From Trujillonella endophytica (GTDB lineage: Bacteria > Actinomycetota > Actinomycetes > Mycobacteriales > Geodermatophilaceae), in assembly GCF_900110555.1 (NCBI RefSeq), contig NZ_FOEE01000022.1:1-41063 (forward strand): a DNA stretch of 41,063 nt, given 5' to 3'. A program made the translations under genes and the position numbers. The number at the start of each line of letters is the position of its first letter. Within the stretch, counting starts at the first letter, position 1. The notes beneath the pieces are model-generated. The model was not told where the DNA came from and did no database searches. It was given only the letters and a program-made list of their open reading frames with translations. Shown one piece after another: positions 1 to 7,627 of the stretch.

Positions 1-219
1 CAGCTGCTCGCGTAACGCGACGATCCGCTCGACCAGCCACTCCGGTGTCGCCGACGGCGAGACGTGCGGCCGCCGAGAGCGCTCCGTCCACACGCCCTCG
101 GCGGCCACCCGCGCCCGATGCCGGTAGAACGTCCGCGGCTCGACCCCGTTGACCCGGCACCACTCCGCGACGTTCTCGATCGGCACGCCGACCTGCAACG
201 TCGCATCCAGCAGCTTCAT
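1..219 (-). CDS. IS481-family transposase, N-terminal 73 residues (cut by window edge)
   Basis: ATG at 219 opens a frame that is still open at base 1, giving 73 residues. The segment MKLLDATLQVGVP...EWCRVNGVEPRTFYRHR is a helix-turn-helix of the kind that opens IS481-group DDE transposases. It is followed by RSRRPHVSPSATPEWL, which resembles the SRPHRSP linker typical of that group. The DDE catalytic core is outside the window, so activity cannot be judged. The gene sits 100 bp inside the element end at 319 and would be transcribed from the terminal region. IS481 rather than IS3 is preferred because of the SRPH-type linker. Confidence 0.75.
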   Translation of the reverse strand, partial: MKLLDATLQVGVPIENVAEWCRVNGVEPRTFYRHRARVAAEGVWTERSRRPHVSPSATPEWLVERIVALREQL

Positions 220-319
220 GACTGGCGCTCGCTTCCCCACACCACCTCATCGGCGTTGTGATGATCAAGCGACACATGTCATGAGACTTCAGGACTGACA
301 GATGTCCTCGGACTCAACA
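1..319 (-). mobile_element. Right end of an IS481-type insertion sequence (partial)
   Basis: The element runs off the left edge of the window. It contains the 5' end of a transposase read leftward and about 100 bp of non-coding terminus. Read leftward, the outer end begins TGTTGAGTCCGAGGACATC at 319, which fits the TGT...ACA ends usual in the IS481/IS3 group. The boundary at 319 is supported because, from 320 on, the sequence matches the loop and right arm of the hairpin at 7586-7626. The other terminus and the target duplication lie outside the window, so the insertion cannot be proven here. Confidence 0.7.
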
Positions 320-351
320 CGCAGGAAACCTCGGCTCTCGCACTCCGGTCA
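320..351. terminator. Half of a convergent-gene hairpin, truncated by the IS
   Basis: This 32-bp stretch matches 7599-7630 at 28 of 32 positions, including the loop core AGGAAACCT, the right arm CGCACTCCG and the final TCA that is the stop codon of the leftward gene. The left arm needed to close the stem is absent; IS sequence occupies its place. What remains cannot fold like the copy at 7586-7626. Confidence 0.55.
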
Positions 352-1554
352 GCGGGTGACGCGGCGGCTGGTCAGCCAGGTCGCCGCGCGCGCGACCACC
401 GAGGACTCCACGCCGGCGTCGTCGCCGCCTCCGGGCTCGTCCGCGCGCGACCCGACCGCCGTCCACCAGTCGGCCGCCGGCACCGGCGCCAGGACGTCGA
501 TGCGCTCCCCCGGCCGCGGGACGGCGACGCGGACGCCGGACCGCAGCGCCGCCGTGCACAGCCGCTGGACCGGCTCGGCCCAGCGGTGGAAGCCGAGGTT
601 GAACGTCGCCCAGTGCACCGGCACGAGCAGCCCGCCGCCGAGGTCGCCGTGCGCGCGGACCGCCTCCTCGGGCGTCATGTGGATGTACTTCCAGGCGTCG
701 TTGTAGGCGCCGACCGGCAGCAGGGTCAGGTCGAACGGGCCGAGCCGGGCGCCGATCGCGGCGAAGGCCGGCGTGTAGCCGGTGTCGCCGCCGAAGAAGA
801 CCCGGTGCCGCGGGCCGGCGACCACCCACGACGACCACAGCGTCGTGTCGCGGGTGAGGAACCGGCCGGAGAAGTGGCGCGCCTCGGTGCAGACGAGCGT
901 GAGGCCGGCGATCTGCACCTCGCCGTCCCAGTCCAGCTCGACGATCCGGTCCTCCGGCACGTCCCAGCGGCGCAGGTGGGCGCCGATGCCCAGCGGGACG
1001 ACGAACGGCGCGCTCTGCCGCTCCAGCAACTCCCGCACGGTCGGCAGGTCCAGGTGGTCGTAGTGGTCGTGGCTGATCAGCACCGCGTCGACGGCCGGCA
1101 GGTCGCCCAGCGGGGTCGGCGCGGGGTGCAGCCGCTCGGGTCCGACCAGCGGGGACGGCGAGACCCGCTGCCCCCACACGGGGTCGACCAGCACCCGGTG
1201 CCCGTCCACCTCCAGCAGCGCGCTCGAGTGCCCGAACCAGGTGACGGCGAGCTCCGCGGCGTCGGCCGGGAGCCGCGACGGCGCCAGCGGCACCGGCCGG
1301 CCGGGGACCCCGTTCAGCCGGCCCGCCCGCATCTGCCGCAGCAGCGTGCGGCGGTCCTCGGAGCCGGGCAGCGACGGCGTGGCCAGCGTGTTCCAGAACC
1401 GGCCCTCGGAGAAGTGCGGTGATCCGGCGACGTGCGGGCGCAGCGCCCGGCGGCTCGCGCCGAGGGCGACCGGCAGGCCCCAGGCCGCGCGGGTCACCCA
1501 GGCGACCGGTGCGGAGAGCAGGGCGGCGGCGACCAGTCCGCGAGGCAGGGGCAT
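349..1554 (-). CDS. Metallo-beta-lactamase-fold hydrolase (NAPE-PLD/UlaG-like)
   Basis: A 401-residue protein whose metal-binding motif is S-H-D-H-Y-D-H (His162, His164, Asp166, His167), followed by GGDTGY (Asp ligand) and a late PVHWATFNLG His region. The order and the TLWSSWVV...FFGGDTGY block resemble the NAPE-phospholipase D/UlaG branch of the superfamily, whose bacterial members mostly have unknown substrates. Residues 5-30 are hydrophobic and could be a signal anchor. The ATG at 1554 is chosen because family similarity ends there, and the small gene at 1620 is divergent with 65 bp between. The stop codon lies inside the truncated hairpin at 320-351, so the IS has probably removed its normal 3' terminator. 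Confidence 0.85.
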   Translation of the reverse strand: MPLPRGLVAAALLSAPVAWVTRAAWGLPVALGASRRALRPHVAGSPHFSEGRFWNTLATPSLPGSEDRRTLLRQMRAGRLNGVPGRPVPLAPSRLPADAAELAVTWFGHSSALLEVDGHRVLVDPVWGQRVSPSPLVGPERLHPAPTPLGDLPAVDAVLISHDHYDHLDLPTVRELLERQSAPFVVPLGIGAHLRRWDVPEDRIVELDWDGEVQIAGLTLVCTEARHFSGRFLTRDTTLWSSWVVAGPRHRVFFGGDTGYTPAFAAIGARLGPFDLTLLPVGAYNDAWKYIHMTPEEAVRAHGDLGGGLLVPVHWATFNLGFHRWAEPVQRLCTAALRSGVRVAVPRPGERIDVLAPVPAADWWTAVGSRADEPGGGDDAGVESSVVARAATWLTSRRVTR

Positions 1555-1619
1555 CACCCGAGCATCCCAGCCGGGCCGCCGGAGTGCCGCCGGCGCCGTC
1601 GAGCGCCCATGCTGGGGGG

Positions 1620-1760
1620 ATGCGCGCCGAGGACGACGACCCGGGCGGCGACCCCGCTTGCTGGCTGCACCGGGTGTGCCCCGGGTGCGGTCGGCTGGTC
1701 GAGGGCGAGCCGCGCCCCGCCCGCTGCCCGGAGTGCGGGGAGCCGCTGCCGGCGGAGTGA
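1620..1760 (+). CDS. Small double-CxxC zinc-ribbon protein (46 aa)
   Basis: The frame encodes 46 residues with two CPxCG knuckles, VCPGCGRLVEG and RCPECGEPLP, separated by about 14 residues, which is the spacing of a zinc ribbon. An acidic N-terminus (RAEDDDPGGD) precedes it. A G-run (TGGGGGG) directly upstream could serve as ribosome-binding site, although spacing is short. It is divergent from the hydrolase at 1554 and ends 12 bp before the convergent Rieske gene. Function is unknown; such mini zinc ribbons are common actinobacterial orphans. The paired Cys motifs make chance translation unlikely. Confidence 0.6.
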   Translation: MRAEDDDPGGDPACWLHRVCPGCGRLVEGEPRPARCPECGEPLPAE

Positions 1761-1772
1761 GTCCGGCACCGC

Positions 1773-3071
1773 TCAGCCGCGGCCGGCGACCAGGTCGGCC
1801 AGCGCCCGCCGCAGCGCCACCCCGCACGCGTCGGCCGGCACGTGCAGTTCCTCGCGCGGCCGCAGCGGCAGGCCGGGGAGGCCGAGCTGGGCGTGCAGCT
1901 CCAGGTCCTCGGCCAGCGCCCCGCGCACGTCGCCCACGGCCGCGGCGAGCGCGTCCGGCCCGGGCAGCGGTCGCCCGGGCCCCGCCGACAGCAGCACCCG
2001 GGTGTAGACGCGGGTGGAGTCGGCGTCCTCCGGCTGCAGGAGGTGCACCAGCGTGCGGACGGCCCCGGTCCGCGGGCAGTCCACGCGCAGCCGCACGCGG
2101 AACGGCACCCGGTACACGGAGGTGGCCACGCGGGACGGACCGGCGGGCGGCGGGTGGGGCGAGGCGTCGAGGTCCTGCACGGCGGTGAACCCGCCCGGCT
2201 CCTCGACCACGTCGACGGCGGGCACCTCGGGATCGGCCGTCAACCGGCCCACACCGTGGACGACGGGGACGTGCGCGGCGTCGAGGAAGGTGTCCAGCAG
2301 CGGTCCGGCCGGGACGGCGGCGCGCTCGGGCGCCAGCCAGTCGCCCACGAAGCGCCGGTCCCCGACCTCGGGCAGGTCGAGGGGCGCGTCGGCGGACCCC
2401 GCGGGCTCGGCCGGGGCGAGCTCCACCACGCCCCCGCGCTCCCGGACGCCGCCCGCCGGGGGCTCCACCGCCACCGACCCGGCCGTGCGGCGAAGCACCC
2501 ACGTCCGCCCGAGCAGCCGGACCATGAGCCAGCCGCCGGGCCGCAGCTCCCGGGAGAGCGCCACCGGGTGCCAGGCGTGCCGCAGCCCCGGGTGCAGGTT
2601 GTCCAGCAGCGGCCCGCCGAGGTCGGCCGGCGCTGGCACGGGCTCCGGCTCCGGCGGGGAGACCGGCCGCGGGGGCAGCGCGACGGCGGTGCGCTCCGGG
2701 GCCAGCCAGACCCAACCGTGGCGCTCCTCCACCGCCCAGGGCGGCGTCAGGTCCGCGCGCGGCGGCGGGCTGCCGGCCGGCCCCAGCGACGGGACGTCCA
2801 CGCAGCGGCCGTCGCCGTCGAACCGCCACCCGTGGTACGGGCACTGCAGGGTTCCGTCGACGGTCGTCGCGGCGGTCAGCGGCACCAGCCGGTGGGGGCA
2901 GCGGGCCGGGAAGGCGCTGACCTCGCCGCCCGGGCGCAGCCGGACCAGCACGTAGGCGCGGCCACCGGCGCCCACCGGCACGGGCGTCGTCCCCACCGCG
3001 GTGGCGCGCGCCACGGGGAACCACCCGGTCGTTGTCCTCTGGACCTCGGCCATGACCCATTGCAGCGCCAC
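1773..3071 (-). CDS. Rieske [2Fe-2S] non-heme iron oxygenase, alpha-subunit type
   Basis: The 432-residue protein has a Rieske cluster motif C58-P-H60...C77-PY-H80 and a mononuclear iron motif D264-AA-H267-VPVV-H272, so both metal sites look intact. This is the layout of aromatic ring-hydroxylating or demethylating oxygenases; the substrate is unknown. Between the two sites lies an extra segment (about 165-245) that repeats the outline of the Rieske domain: WHPVALSRELRPGGWLMVRL and VRERGGVVELAP echo TGWFPVARATAV and VEERHGWVWLAP near the N-terminus, but the Cys/His part is missing. The GTG at 3071 is chosen for the upstream GGGA; ATG at 3053 is an alternative. No reductase or ferredoxin gene is adjacent. 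Confidence 0.85.
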   Translation of the reverse strand: MALQWVMAEVQRTTTGWFPVARATAVGTTPVPVGAGGRAYVLVRLRPGGEVSAFPARCPHRLVPLTAATTVDGTLQCPYHGWRFDGDGRCVDVPSLGPAGSPPPRADLTPPWAVEERHGWVWLAPERTAVALPPRPVSPPEPEPVPAPADLGGPLLDNLHPGLRHAWHPVALSRELRPGGWLMVRLLGRTWVLRRTAGSVAVEPPAGGVRERGGVVELAPAEPAGSADAPLDLPEVGDRRFVGDWLAPERAAVPAGPLLDTFLDAAHVPVVHGVGRLTADPEVPAVDVVEEPGGFTAVQDLDASPHPPPAGPSRVATSVYRVPFRVRLRVDCPRTGAVRTLVHLLQPEDADSTRVYTRVLLSAGPGRPLPGPDALAAAVGDVRGALAEDLELHAQLGLPGLPLRPREELHVPADACGVALRRALADLVAGRG

Positions 3072-3154
3072 CGCGTTCCCACGGGGTTACGCCCGCCGGA
3101 CGTCTCTGCGTCAGATCGGTCTCAGCGGATGCCGAGCAGCACATCCCTCCTTAC

Positions 3155-3170
3155 TGTGTGCTCGATCACA
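3155..3170. promoter_or_regulatory. CRP/GlxR-like binding site upstream of the symporter operon
   Basis: TGTGT-GCTCGA-TCACA differs from the CRP/GlxR consensus TGTGA-N6-TCACA at one base. It lies 30 bp upstream of the DUF485 start at 3200. Possible -10 hexamers are TACTGT (3152) and TGTAGT (3173); the site overlaps either, which would suit repression, or activation from a promoter not recognised here. Acetate uptake is a known cAMP-CRP/GlxR target in related bacteria; the link here is inferred. Confidence 0.5.
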
Positions 3171-3199
3171 CCTGTAGTCCCTGGTCCAGGAGGCGCGCA

Positions 3200-3592
3200 G
3201 TGACATCACCCATGGACGAACGCCGGCTGCTCACCCCCGAGGAGTACCGGCAGGCGCAGGACTCGCCGGAGTTCACCGAGCTGCGCCGGCGCTTCCGCCG
3301 CTTCGCGTTCCCCATGACGGTGGCGTTCTTCACCTGGTACCTGCTCTACGTCCTGCTCTCCACCTACGCCGACGAGTTCATGGCGAAGGAGGTCTTCGGC
3401 AACGTCAACGTCGGCATCCTCCTGGGGCTGGGGCAGTTCGTGACGACGTTCCTCATCACCCAGCTGTACGTGCGGCACGCCGGGCGCAACACCGACCCGA
3501 TCGCCGACGAGATGCGCGACCGGCTCGAGCACCACGAGTACGCCCGGAAGACCCCGGCCGGCGGCGACCCGGAGGGGGCCACCCGTGCCTGA
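3200..3592 (+). CDS. DUF485 membrane protein (symporter partner, YjcH-like)
   Basis: A 130-residue inner-membrane protein with two transmembrane helices (FPMTVAFFTWYLLYVLLSTY and VNVGILLGLGQFVTTFLITQ) and a charged C-terminus. The pattern RFRRFAFPMTVAFF...YVLLS is the DUF485 signature. The GTG at 3200 is well supported: AGGAGG at 3188-3193 lies 6 bp upstream, while the in-frame ATG 12 nt further on has no such spacing. The gene overlaps the symporter by 8 bp, so the two are translationally coupled. In E. coli the equivalent yjcH precedes actP, and in corynebacteria a DUF485 gene precedes the monocarboxylate symporter mctC; this arrangement implies an accessory role in uptake. Confidence 0.92.
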   Translation: MTSPMDERRLLTPEEYRQAQDSPEFTELRRRFRRFAFPMTVAFFTWYLLYVLLSTYADEFMAKEVFGNVNVGILLGLGQFVTTFLITQLYVRHAGRNTDPIADEMRDRLEHHEYARKTPAGGDPEGATRA

Positions 3593-5204
3593 GACCTTGC
3601 TCGCGGCCGACGAGACGGTGGGCGAGCCCGCCGTCAACATCGCGATCTTCGGCGTCTTCGTGCTCATCACGCTGGTCATCACCTTCCGGGCCAGCCACAA
3701 CAACAAGACCGCCGCCGACTACTACGCCGCCGGCCGCAACATCAGCGGCACCCAGAACGGCCTGGCGATCGCCGGTGACTATCTCTCCGCGGCGTCGTTC
3801 CTCGGCATCGCCGGGGCGATCGCGCTGTACGGCTACGACGGCTTCCTGTACTCCATCGGCTTCCTCGTCGCCTGGCTGGTCGCCCTGCTGCTGGTCGCCG
3901 AGCTGCTGCGCAACACCGCCCGCTTCACCATGGCCGACGTCCTGGCCTTCCGGATGCGGCAGCGGCCGGTGCGGATGGCGGCGGCGCTCTCCACGCTCGC
4001 GGTCTGCCTCTTCTACCTGGTGGCGCAGATGAGCGGCGCCGGGGGCCTGGTCACGCTGCTGCTCGGCATCGAGGGGGAGGCGGCGCAGGCGCTCGTGGTC
4101 GTCCTCGTCGGCGCGCTCATGATCATCTACGTGCTCGTGGGCGGCATGCGTGGCACGACCTACGTGCAGATCATCAAGGCGTCGCTGCTCATCGCCGGCG
4201 CGCTCGTCATGACCCTGTGGGTGCTGACGGAGGTCGGCTTCAACCTGTCGACGCTGCTCGGCGACGCCGCGGGCAACGCCGGCGAGGGCGTGGACGTGCT
4301 GGCACCCGGCGCCCAGTACGGGGCGACGTCGACCAGCCAGCTGGACTTCGTGTCGCTCGGGCTGGCCCTGGTGCTGGGGACGGCGGGCCTGCCGCACGTG
4401 CTCATGCGCTTCTACACGGTGCCGACGGCGAAGGACGCCCGCCGCTCGGTCGTGTGGGCCATCTGGCTGATCGGGATCTTCTACCTCTTCAGCCTGATCA
4501 TCGGCTACGGCGCCGGTGCGCTGGTCGGCCCGAACGAGATCGCCAACGCGCCGGGGGCGGTCAACTCCGCGGCTCCCCTGCTGGCCTTCGAGCTCGGCGG
4601 CACCGTGCTGCTGGGGATCATCGCCGGCGTCGCGTTCGCCACGATCCTCGCCGTCGTCGCCGGCCTGACCATCACCGCGTCGGCGTCGTTCGCGCACGAC
4701 GTCTACGCGTCGGTGATCAAGAAGGGCGACGTGCCCCCCAACGGCGAGGTGCGGGTCGCCCGGATCACCGCCGTCGTGATCGGCGCCATCGCGATCGGCC
4801 TCGGCATCCTGGCGCTGCAGGCCGGGCTGAACATCGCCTTCCTGGTGGCGCTGGCGTTCGCGGTCGCCGCCTCGGCGAACCTGCCGACGATCCTCTACAC
4901 GCTGTTCTGGAAGAGGTTCACGACGCAGGGCGCGCTCTGGTCGATCTACGGCGGCCTGATCGCCTGCGTCGGCCTGATCCTCTTCTCGCCGGTGGTGTCC
5001 GGGGCCCCGGACGCGCTGTTCCCCGACGTGGACTTCTCCTGGTTCCCGCTGAAGAACCCGGGGATCGTCTCCATCCCGCTGTCGTTCTTCCTCGGCTGGC
5101 TGGGCACCGTGCTCTCCAAGGAGACGCCGGACAGCGACAAGTACGCCGAGCTCGAGGTGCGGTCGCTCACCGGGATCGGGGCGGAGAAGGCCGTCCCCCA
5201 CTGA
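3585..5204 (+). CDS. Sodium:solute symporter family protein (acetate/monocarboxylate type)
   Basis: The 539-residue protein has about 13 hydrophobic segments and the SSS family pattern: DYYAAGRNISGTQNGLAIAGDYLSAASFLG near the N-terminus, a central VGGMRGTTYVQIIKA sodium-symporter signature, and GTAGLPHVLMRFYTVP. These match ActP/MctC-like permeases for acetate, propionate or pyruvate. The GTG at 3585 is preceded by GGAGGGGG at 3571-3578 and overlaps the DUF485 gene. The 3' end overlaps the convergent PH-domain gene by 38 bp. A CRP-like site lies ahead of the operon. The exact substrate cannot be read from sequence. Confidence 0.92.
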   Translation: MPETLLAADETVGEPAVNIAIFGVFVLITLVITFRASHNNKTAADYYAAGRNISGTQNGLAIAGDYLSAASFLGIAGAIALYGYDGFLYSIGFLVAWLVALLLVAELLRNTARFTMADVLAFRMRQRPVRMAAALSTLAVCLFYLVAQMSGAGGLVTLLLGIEGEAAQALVVVLVGALMIIYVLVGGMRGTTYVQIIKASLLIAGALVMTLWVLTEVGFNLSTLLGDAAGNAGEGVDVLAPGAQYGATSTSQLDFVSLGLALVLGTAGLPHVLMRFYTVPTAKDARRSVVWAIWLIGIFYLFSLIIGYGAGALVGPNEIANAPGAVNSAAPLLAFELGGTVLLGIIAGVAFATILAVVAGLTITASASFAHDVYASVIKKGDVPPNGEVRVARITAVVIGAIAIGLGILALQAGLNIAFLVALAFAVAASANLPTILYTLFWKRFTTQGALWSIYGGLIACVGLILFSPVVSGAPDALFPDVDFSWFPLKNPGIVSIPLSFFLGWLGTVLSKETPDSDKYAELEVRSLTGIGAEKAVPH

Positions 5205-6681
5205 GGCGCTCCGGCTCCAGCGCGCCGGCCCAGGCCCCGGACGCCGCCCGGGCGAACGGGACGACGTCGGCCGCGGCGACGTCCACCGCCGCGTAGCCGC
5301 CGCTGCCGGCGCCGACGCAGGCGACGACCGTGGCCAGGCCGGCGCGCCGCTGGAAGGGGGACTGCCGGACCCGCCAGCCGACCACGGCCCGCCGCTGGAG
5401 CACCGCCCGCTCCTGCACGAGCCACCCGCTGCGGACCGCGAAGGAGCGCGGCCCGGCGGCGTGCCCGAGGGCGGCGTAACGCCCGAGGGCGACCGGCACC
5501 CCGAGGCCGGCGAGCACGAGGCCGGCGACGAACAGCGGCCACCACCCGGCCGGCCCACCGGCGAGCACGGCGGCGACGGCCCCGGCGCCGGCGACGGCCA
5601 GCCCGGGAGCGACCGCCCGCGCGAGCCGCCGCCGGCGCGCGGCCGGCGGATGCCGCCGCAGCGGGCCCGGGTCGTCGACCAGCCGGGCGGCCAGCTCCTC
5701 GGCCAGGACCCGGGGGCCGAGCGGCAGCAGCTGCCCCCGGCGCTGCGCGGCGCCCAGCCCCGTGACCAGGGCGTTGACCCGCGCTGCCCGCACCCACCGC
5801 ATCCCCAGCCCCGCGGCCACGGTGACCCCGCGGACCCGGTCGACCTCCAGCTCGGTGTGCCGCCGCGTGACCAGCCCGCGGACGGCGACCAGCGAGCCGC
5901 CGCGCCGCACCAGGCGGAACCCCCAGTTGACGAGCGCCGCGCCCACCACCGAGCCGAGGGCGAGCAGTACCGCGGCGACCGCGATCGCGACGGCCGCCCC
6001 CGCCGGGCCGGTGACCTCGGGCCCGTCCACCTCCGGTCGCAGGCCGCGCGGGATCTCGTCCACCAGCCGCAGCAGGGCCCCCAGAGCGGCGAGGGGCACC
6101 GCGAGGTAGCCGCCGACCAGGGGCGCGTAGAGCAGCCAGCGGCGGTCGAAGCGGGCCAGCACCTCCTCGGCCGGCGGTGCCGGGGGCTCCGGGGTGGGCC
6201 CGGCGGCGGACCGCCGGACGAGCAGGCCGGCGCGCAGGCGGTCGCCCTCGGCGCGGCCGACGCCGTCCAGCACGACCTCCTCGTCCTCGCCGGTGGCCGC
6301 CCCGGCGGCGGCATCGATGCGCACCCGCACCATCCCGAGCAGCCGGTGCAGCAGCGGCTGCTCCACCTCCACCCCGCGGATCCGGTCCCGCGGGACGGTG
6401 CGCGTCGAGCGGGCCAGCAGCCCCCGGGTGACGACGACCGACGCCGGCCCGTCGGTATAGGTGAAGCGCCACCACGAGACGGCGGCGAAGGCCAGCGACG
6501 CGAGCGTGGCGGCGACGGCGAGGAGCGCCACCGCCGTCGCCCCGCCGTCGAAGCCGATGGCCGCCCCGACCGGCAGCGCGATCCCCAGCACCTGCCGGGC
6601 CTGCCGGAAGGTGACGGTGTGCACCAGCACGATCCGCGCCGAGGTGCGCCGGGGCGCCGCGGCGAGGGCGGGACCGCTCAC
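5167..6681 (-). CDS. Membrane protein with three bacterial PH (bPH2/DUF304) domains, YdbT-like
   Basis: A 504-residue membrane protein with paired hydrophobic hairpins alternating with three bPH2 segments: FTYTDGPASVVVTRGLLAR..., FRLVRRGGSLVAVRGLVTRR... and RSFAVRSGWLVQERAVLQRR.... Each shows the 'topology-then-R-x-R-I/V' pattern of DUF304. This layout matches the YdbT protein of Firmicutes, which acts with the smaller YdbS in envelope protection; the actual role here is unknown. The GTG at 6681 lies only 2 nt behind the stop of the upstream PH gene, so the pair is co-translated. The 3' end overlaps the symporter gene by 38 bp on the other strand. Confidence 0.85.
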   Translation of the reverse strand: MSGPALAAAPRRTSARIVLVHTVTFRQARQVLGIALPVGAAIGFDGGATAVALLAVAATLASLAFAAVSWWRFTYTDGPASVVVTRGLLARSTRTVPRDRIRGVEVEQPLLHRLLGMVRVRIDAAAGAATGEDEEVVLDGVGRAEGDRLRAGLLVRRSAAGPTPEPPAPPAEEVLARFDRRWLLYAPLVGGYLAVPLAALGALLRLVDEIPRGLRPEVDGPEVTGPAGAAVAIAVAAVLLALGSVVGAALVNWGFRLVRRGGSLVAVRGLVTRRHTELEVDRVRGVTVAAGLGMRWVRAARVNALVTGLGAAQRRGQLLPLGPRVLAEELAARLVDDPGPLRRHPPAARRRRLARAVAPGLAVAGAGAVAAVLAGGPAGWWPLFVAGLVLAGLGVPVALGRYAALGHAAGPRSFAVRSGWLVQERAVLQRRAVVGWRVRQSPFQRRAGLATVVACVGAGSGGYAAVDVAAADVVPFARAASGAWAGALEPERLSGGRPSPPRSR

Positions 6682-6683
6682 GG

Positions 6684-7196
6684 TCAGGTCGCCTCGTCGC
6701 GGACCTGCTCGGCGCGCCGCGCCAGGTCGGCGGCGACCCGCTCGGCGACGTCGGCCGGCAGGTGCGGCACCTGCACGGTGCCCTTCGAGGAGGCGGTCAG
6801 CACGGCCACCGAGGCCAGCCCGTAGAGCTGCTGCAGGACGCCGCGGGTGACGTCGACGGTCTGGATGCGGGCGATCGGCACGAGCGTCCAGGTGCGGGTG
6901 AGCCATCCGGTCAGCGCGTAGACCGCCTCGTCGGTGACCTCCCAGCGGTGCACGCGGTGCCGGATCACCGGCTGCACGGCGATCGAGCCCACCGCGTACA
7001 GGCCGAGCAGCAGCGGCCCGGCCCAGGGCAGCGCCGACAGCGGGGCGTCGTCGGTGGGCAGGAACAGCAGCGCGGCGGTCAGCACGGCTCCCCAGACCAG
7101 CGTGCCGAGCAGGCCCTGGGTGGCCCACAGCCAGACGGCCGAGCGGGGCAGCGGCCAGGCCGGGGATCGGGCCGGGGCGCTGCTGGCGGCGGTCAT
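6684..7196 (-). CDS. Single bPH2 (DUF304) membrane protein, YdbS-like
   Basis: A 170-residue protein with two N-terminal hydrophobic helices (VWLWATQGLLGTLVWGAVLT and WAGPLLLGLYAVGSIAV) followed by one bPH2 domain: HRWEVTDEAVYALTGWLTR...VPIARIQTVDVTRGVLQQLYGLASV. It is the first gene of a two-gene operon with the triple-PH protein. The ATG at 7196 has GGGAGG about 10 nt upstream. Longer upstream frames (to 7406) run antisense to the rhodanese gene and are not used. The YdbS/YdbT pairing is family knowledge; a membrane or cell-envelope stress role is inferred. Confidence 0.87.
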   Translation of the reverse strand: MTAASSAPARSPAWPLPRSAVWLWATQGLLGTLVWGAVLTAALLFLPTDDAPLSALPWAGPLLLGLYAVGSIAVQPVIRHRVHRWEVTDEAVYALTGWLTRTWTLVPIARIQTVDVTRGVLQQLYGLASVAVLTASSKGTVQVPHLPADVAERVAADLARRAEQVRDEAT

Positions 7197-7254
7197 CGCC
7201 CGCCATCCTCCCAGCCGGGGCCGGGGGCGCCGCCGTGGAACCATGGGGGGCGTG

Positions 7255-7584
7255 ATGCCGCAGCAGGTTCCGACCGTGTCCGTCGCCGAGCTCCCCGCCG
7301 ACGCCGTCCTCCTCGACGTGCGTGAGGACGACGAGTGGGTGCACGGCCACGTCGAGGGCGCCACGCACATCCCCATGGGCGACGTGCCGGCGCGGCTGGC
7401 AGACATCCCGGAGGCCGATCCGCTCTACGTCGTGTGCCGCGTCGGCGGCCGCTCGGCGCGGGTGGCCGCGTGGCTGAACCAGAACGGCGTCGACTCGGTC
7501 AACGTCGCGGGCGGGATGGGCGACTGGGAGGCCGCCGGCCGGCCCATGGTCAGCGAGACCGGCCAACCCCCTTATGTCGTCTGA
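7255..7584 (+). CDS. Single-domain rhodanese-like sulfurtransferase
   Basis: A 109-residue rhodanese fold with the typical DVREDDEWVHGHVEGATHIP entry and the active-site loop C61-RVGGRSAR. A six-residue loop opening with Cys and ending near Arg fits persulfide-carrying sulfurtransferases. The C-terminal INVAGGMGDWEAAG-type block is complete (VNVAGGMGDWEAAGRPM). ATG at 7255 is used with the G-run at 7245-7250 as ribosome-binding site; ATG 7243 and GTG 7252 in the same frame are alternatives. It is divergent from the PH operon and converges on the acyl-CoA ligase across a strong hairpin. Confidence 0.9.
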   Translation: MPQQVPTVSVAELPADAVLLDVREDDEWVHGHVEGATHIPMGDVPARLADIPEADPLYVVCRVGGRSARVAAWLNQNGVDSVNVAGGMGDWEAAGRPMVSETGQPPYVV

Positions 7585-7585
7585 G

Positions 7586-7626
7586 CGGAGTGCGGGAGCG
7601 TAGGAAACCTGCGCTCCCGCACTCCG
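7586..7626. terminator. Bidirectional hairpin between convergent genes
   Basis: Arms CGGAGTGCGGGAGCG (7586-7600) and its exact reverse complement (7612-7626) form a perfect 15-bp stem. The 11-nt loop TAGGAAACCTG can extend the stem by AGG/CCT around AAA. It starts 2 nt after the rhodanese stop and its right end abuts the acyl-CoA ligase stop (7628), so it can serve both strands. There is no U-tract, which is common for actinobacterial terminators. Confidence 0.75.
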
Positions 7627-7627
7627 G

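Noticed and set aside
349-3144. A single 931-codon leftward frame covering the hydrolase and the Rieske region
   Set aside because: Only its last 401 codons (from ATG 1554) resemble a protein family. The rest is an Arg/Ala/Gly-rich out-of-frame reading of the Rieske gene.
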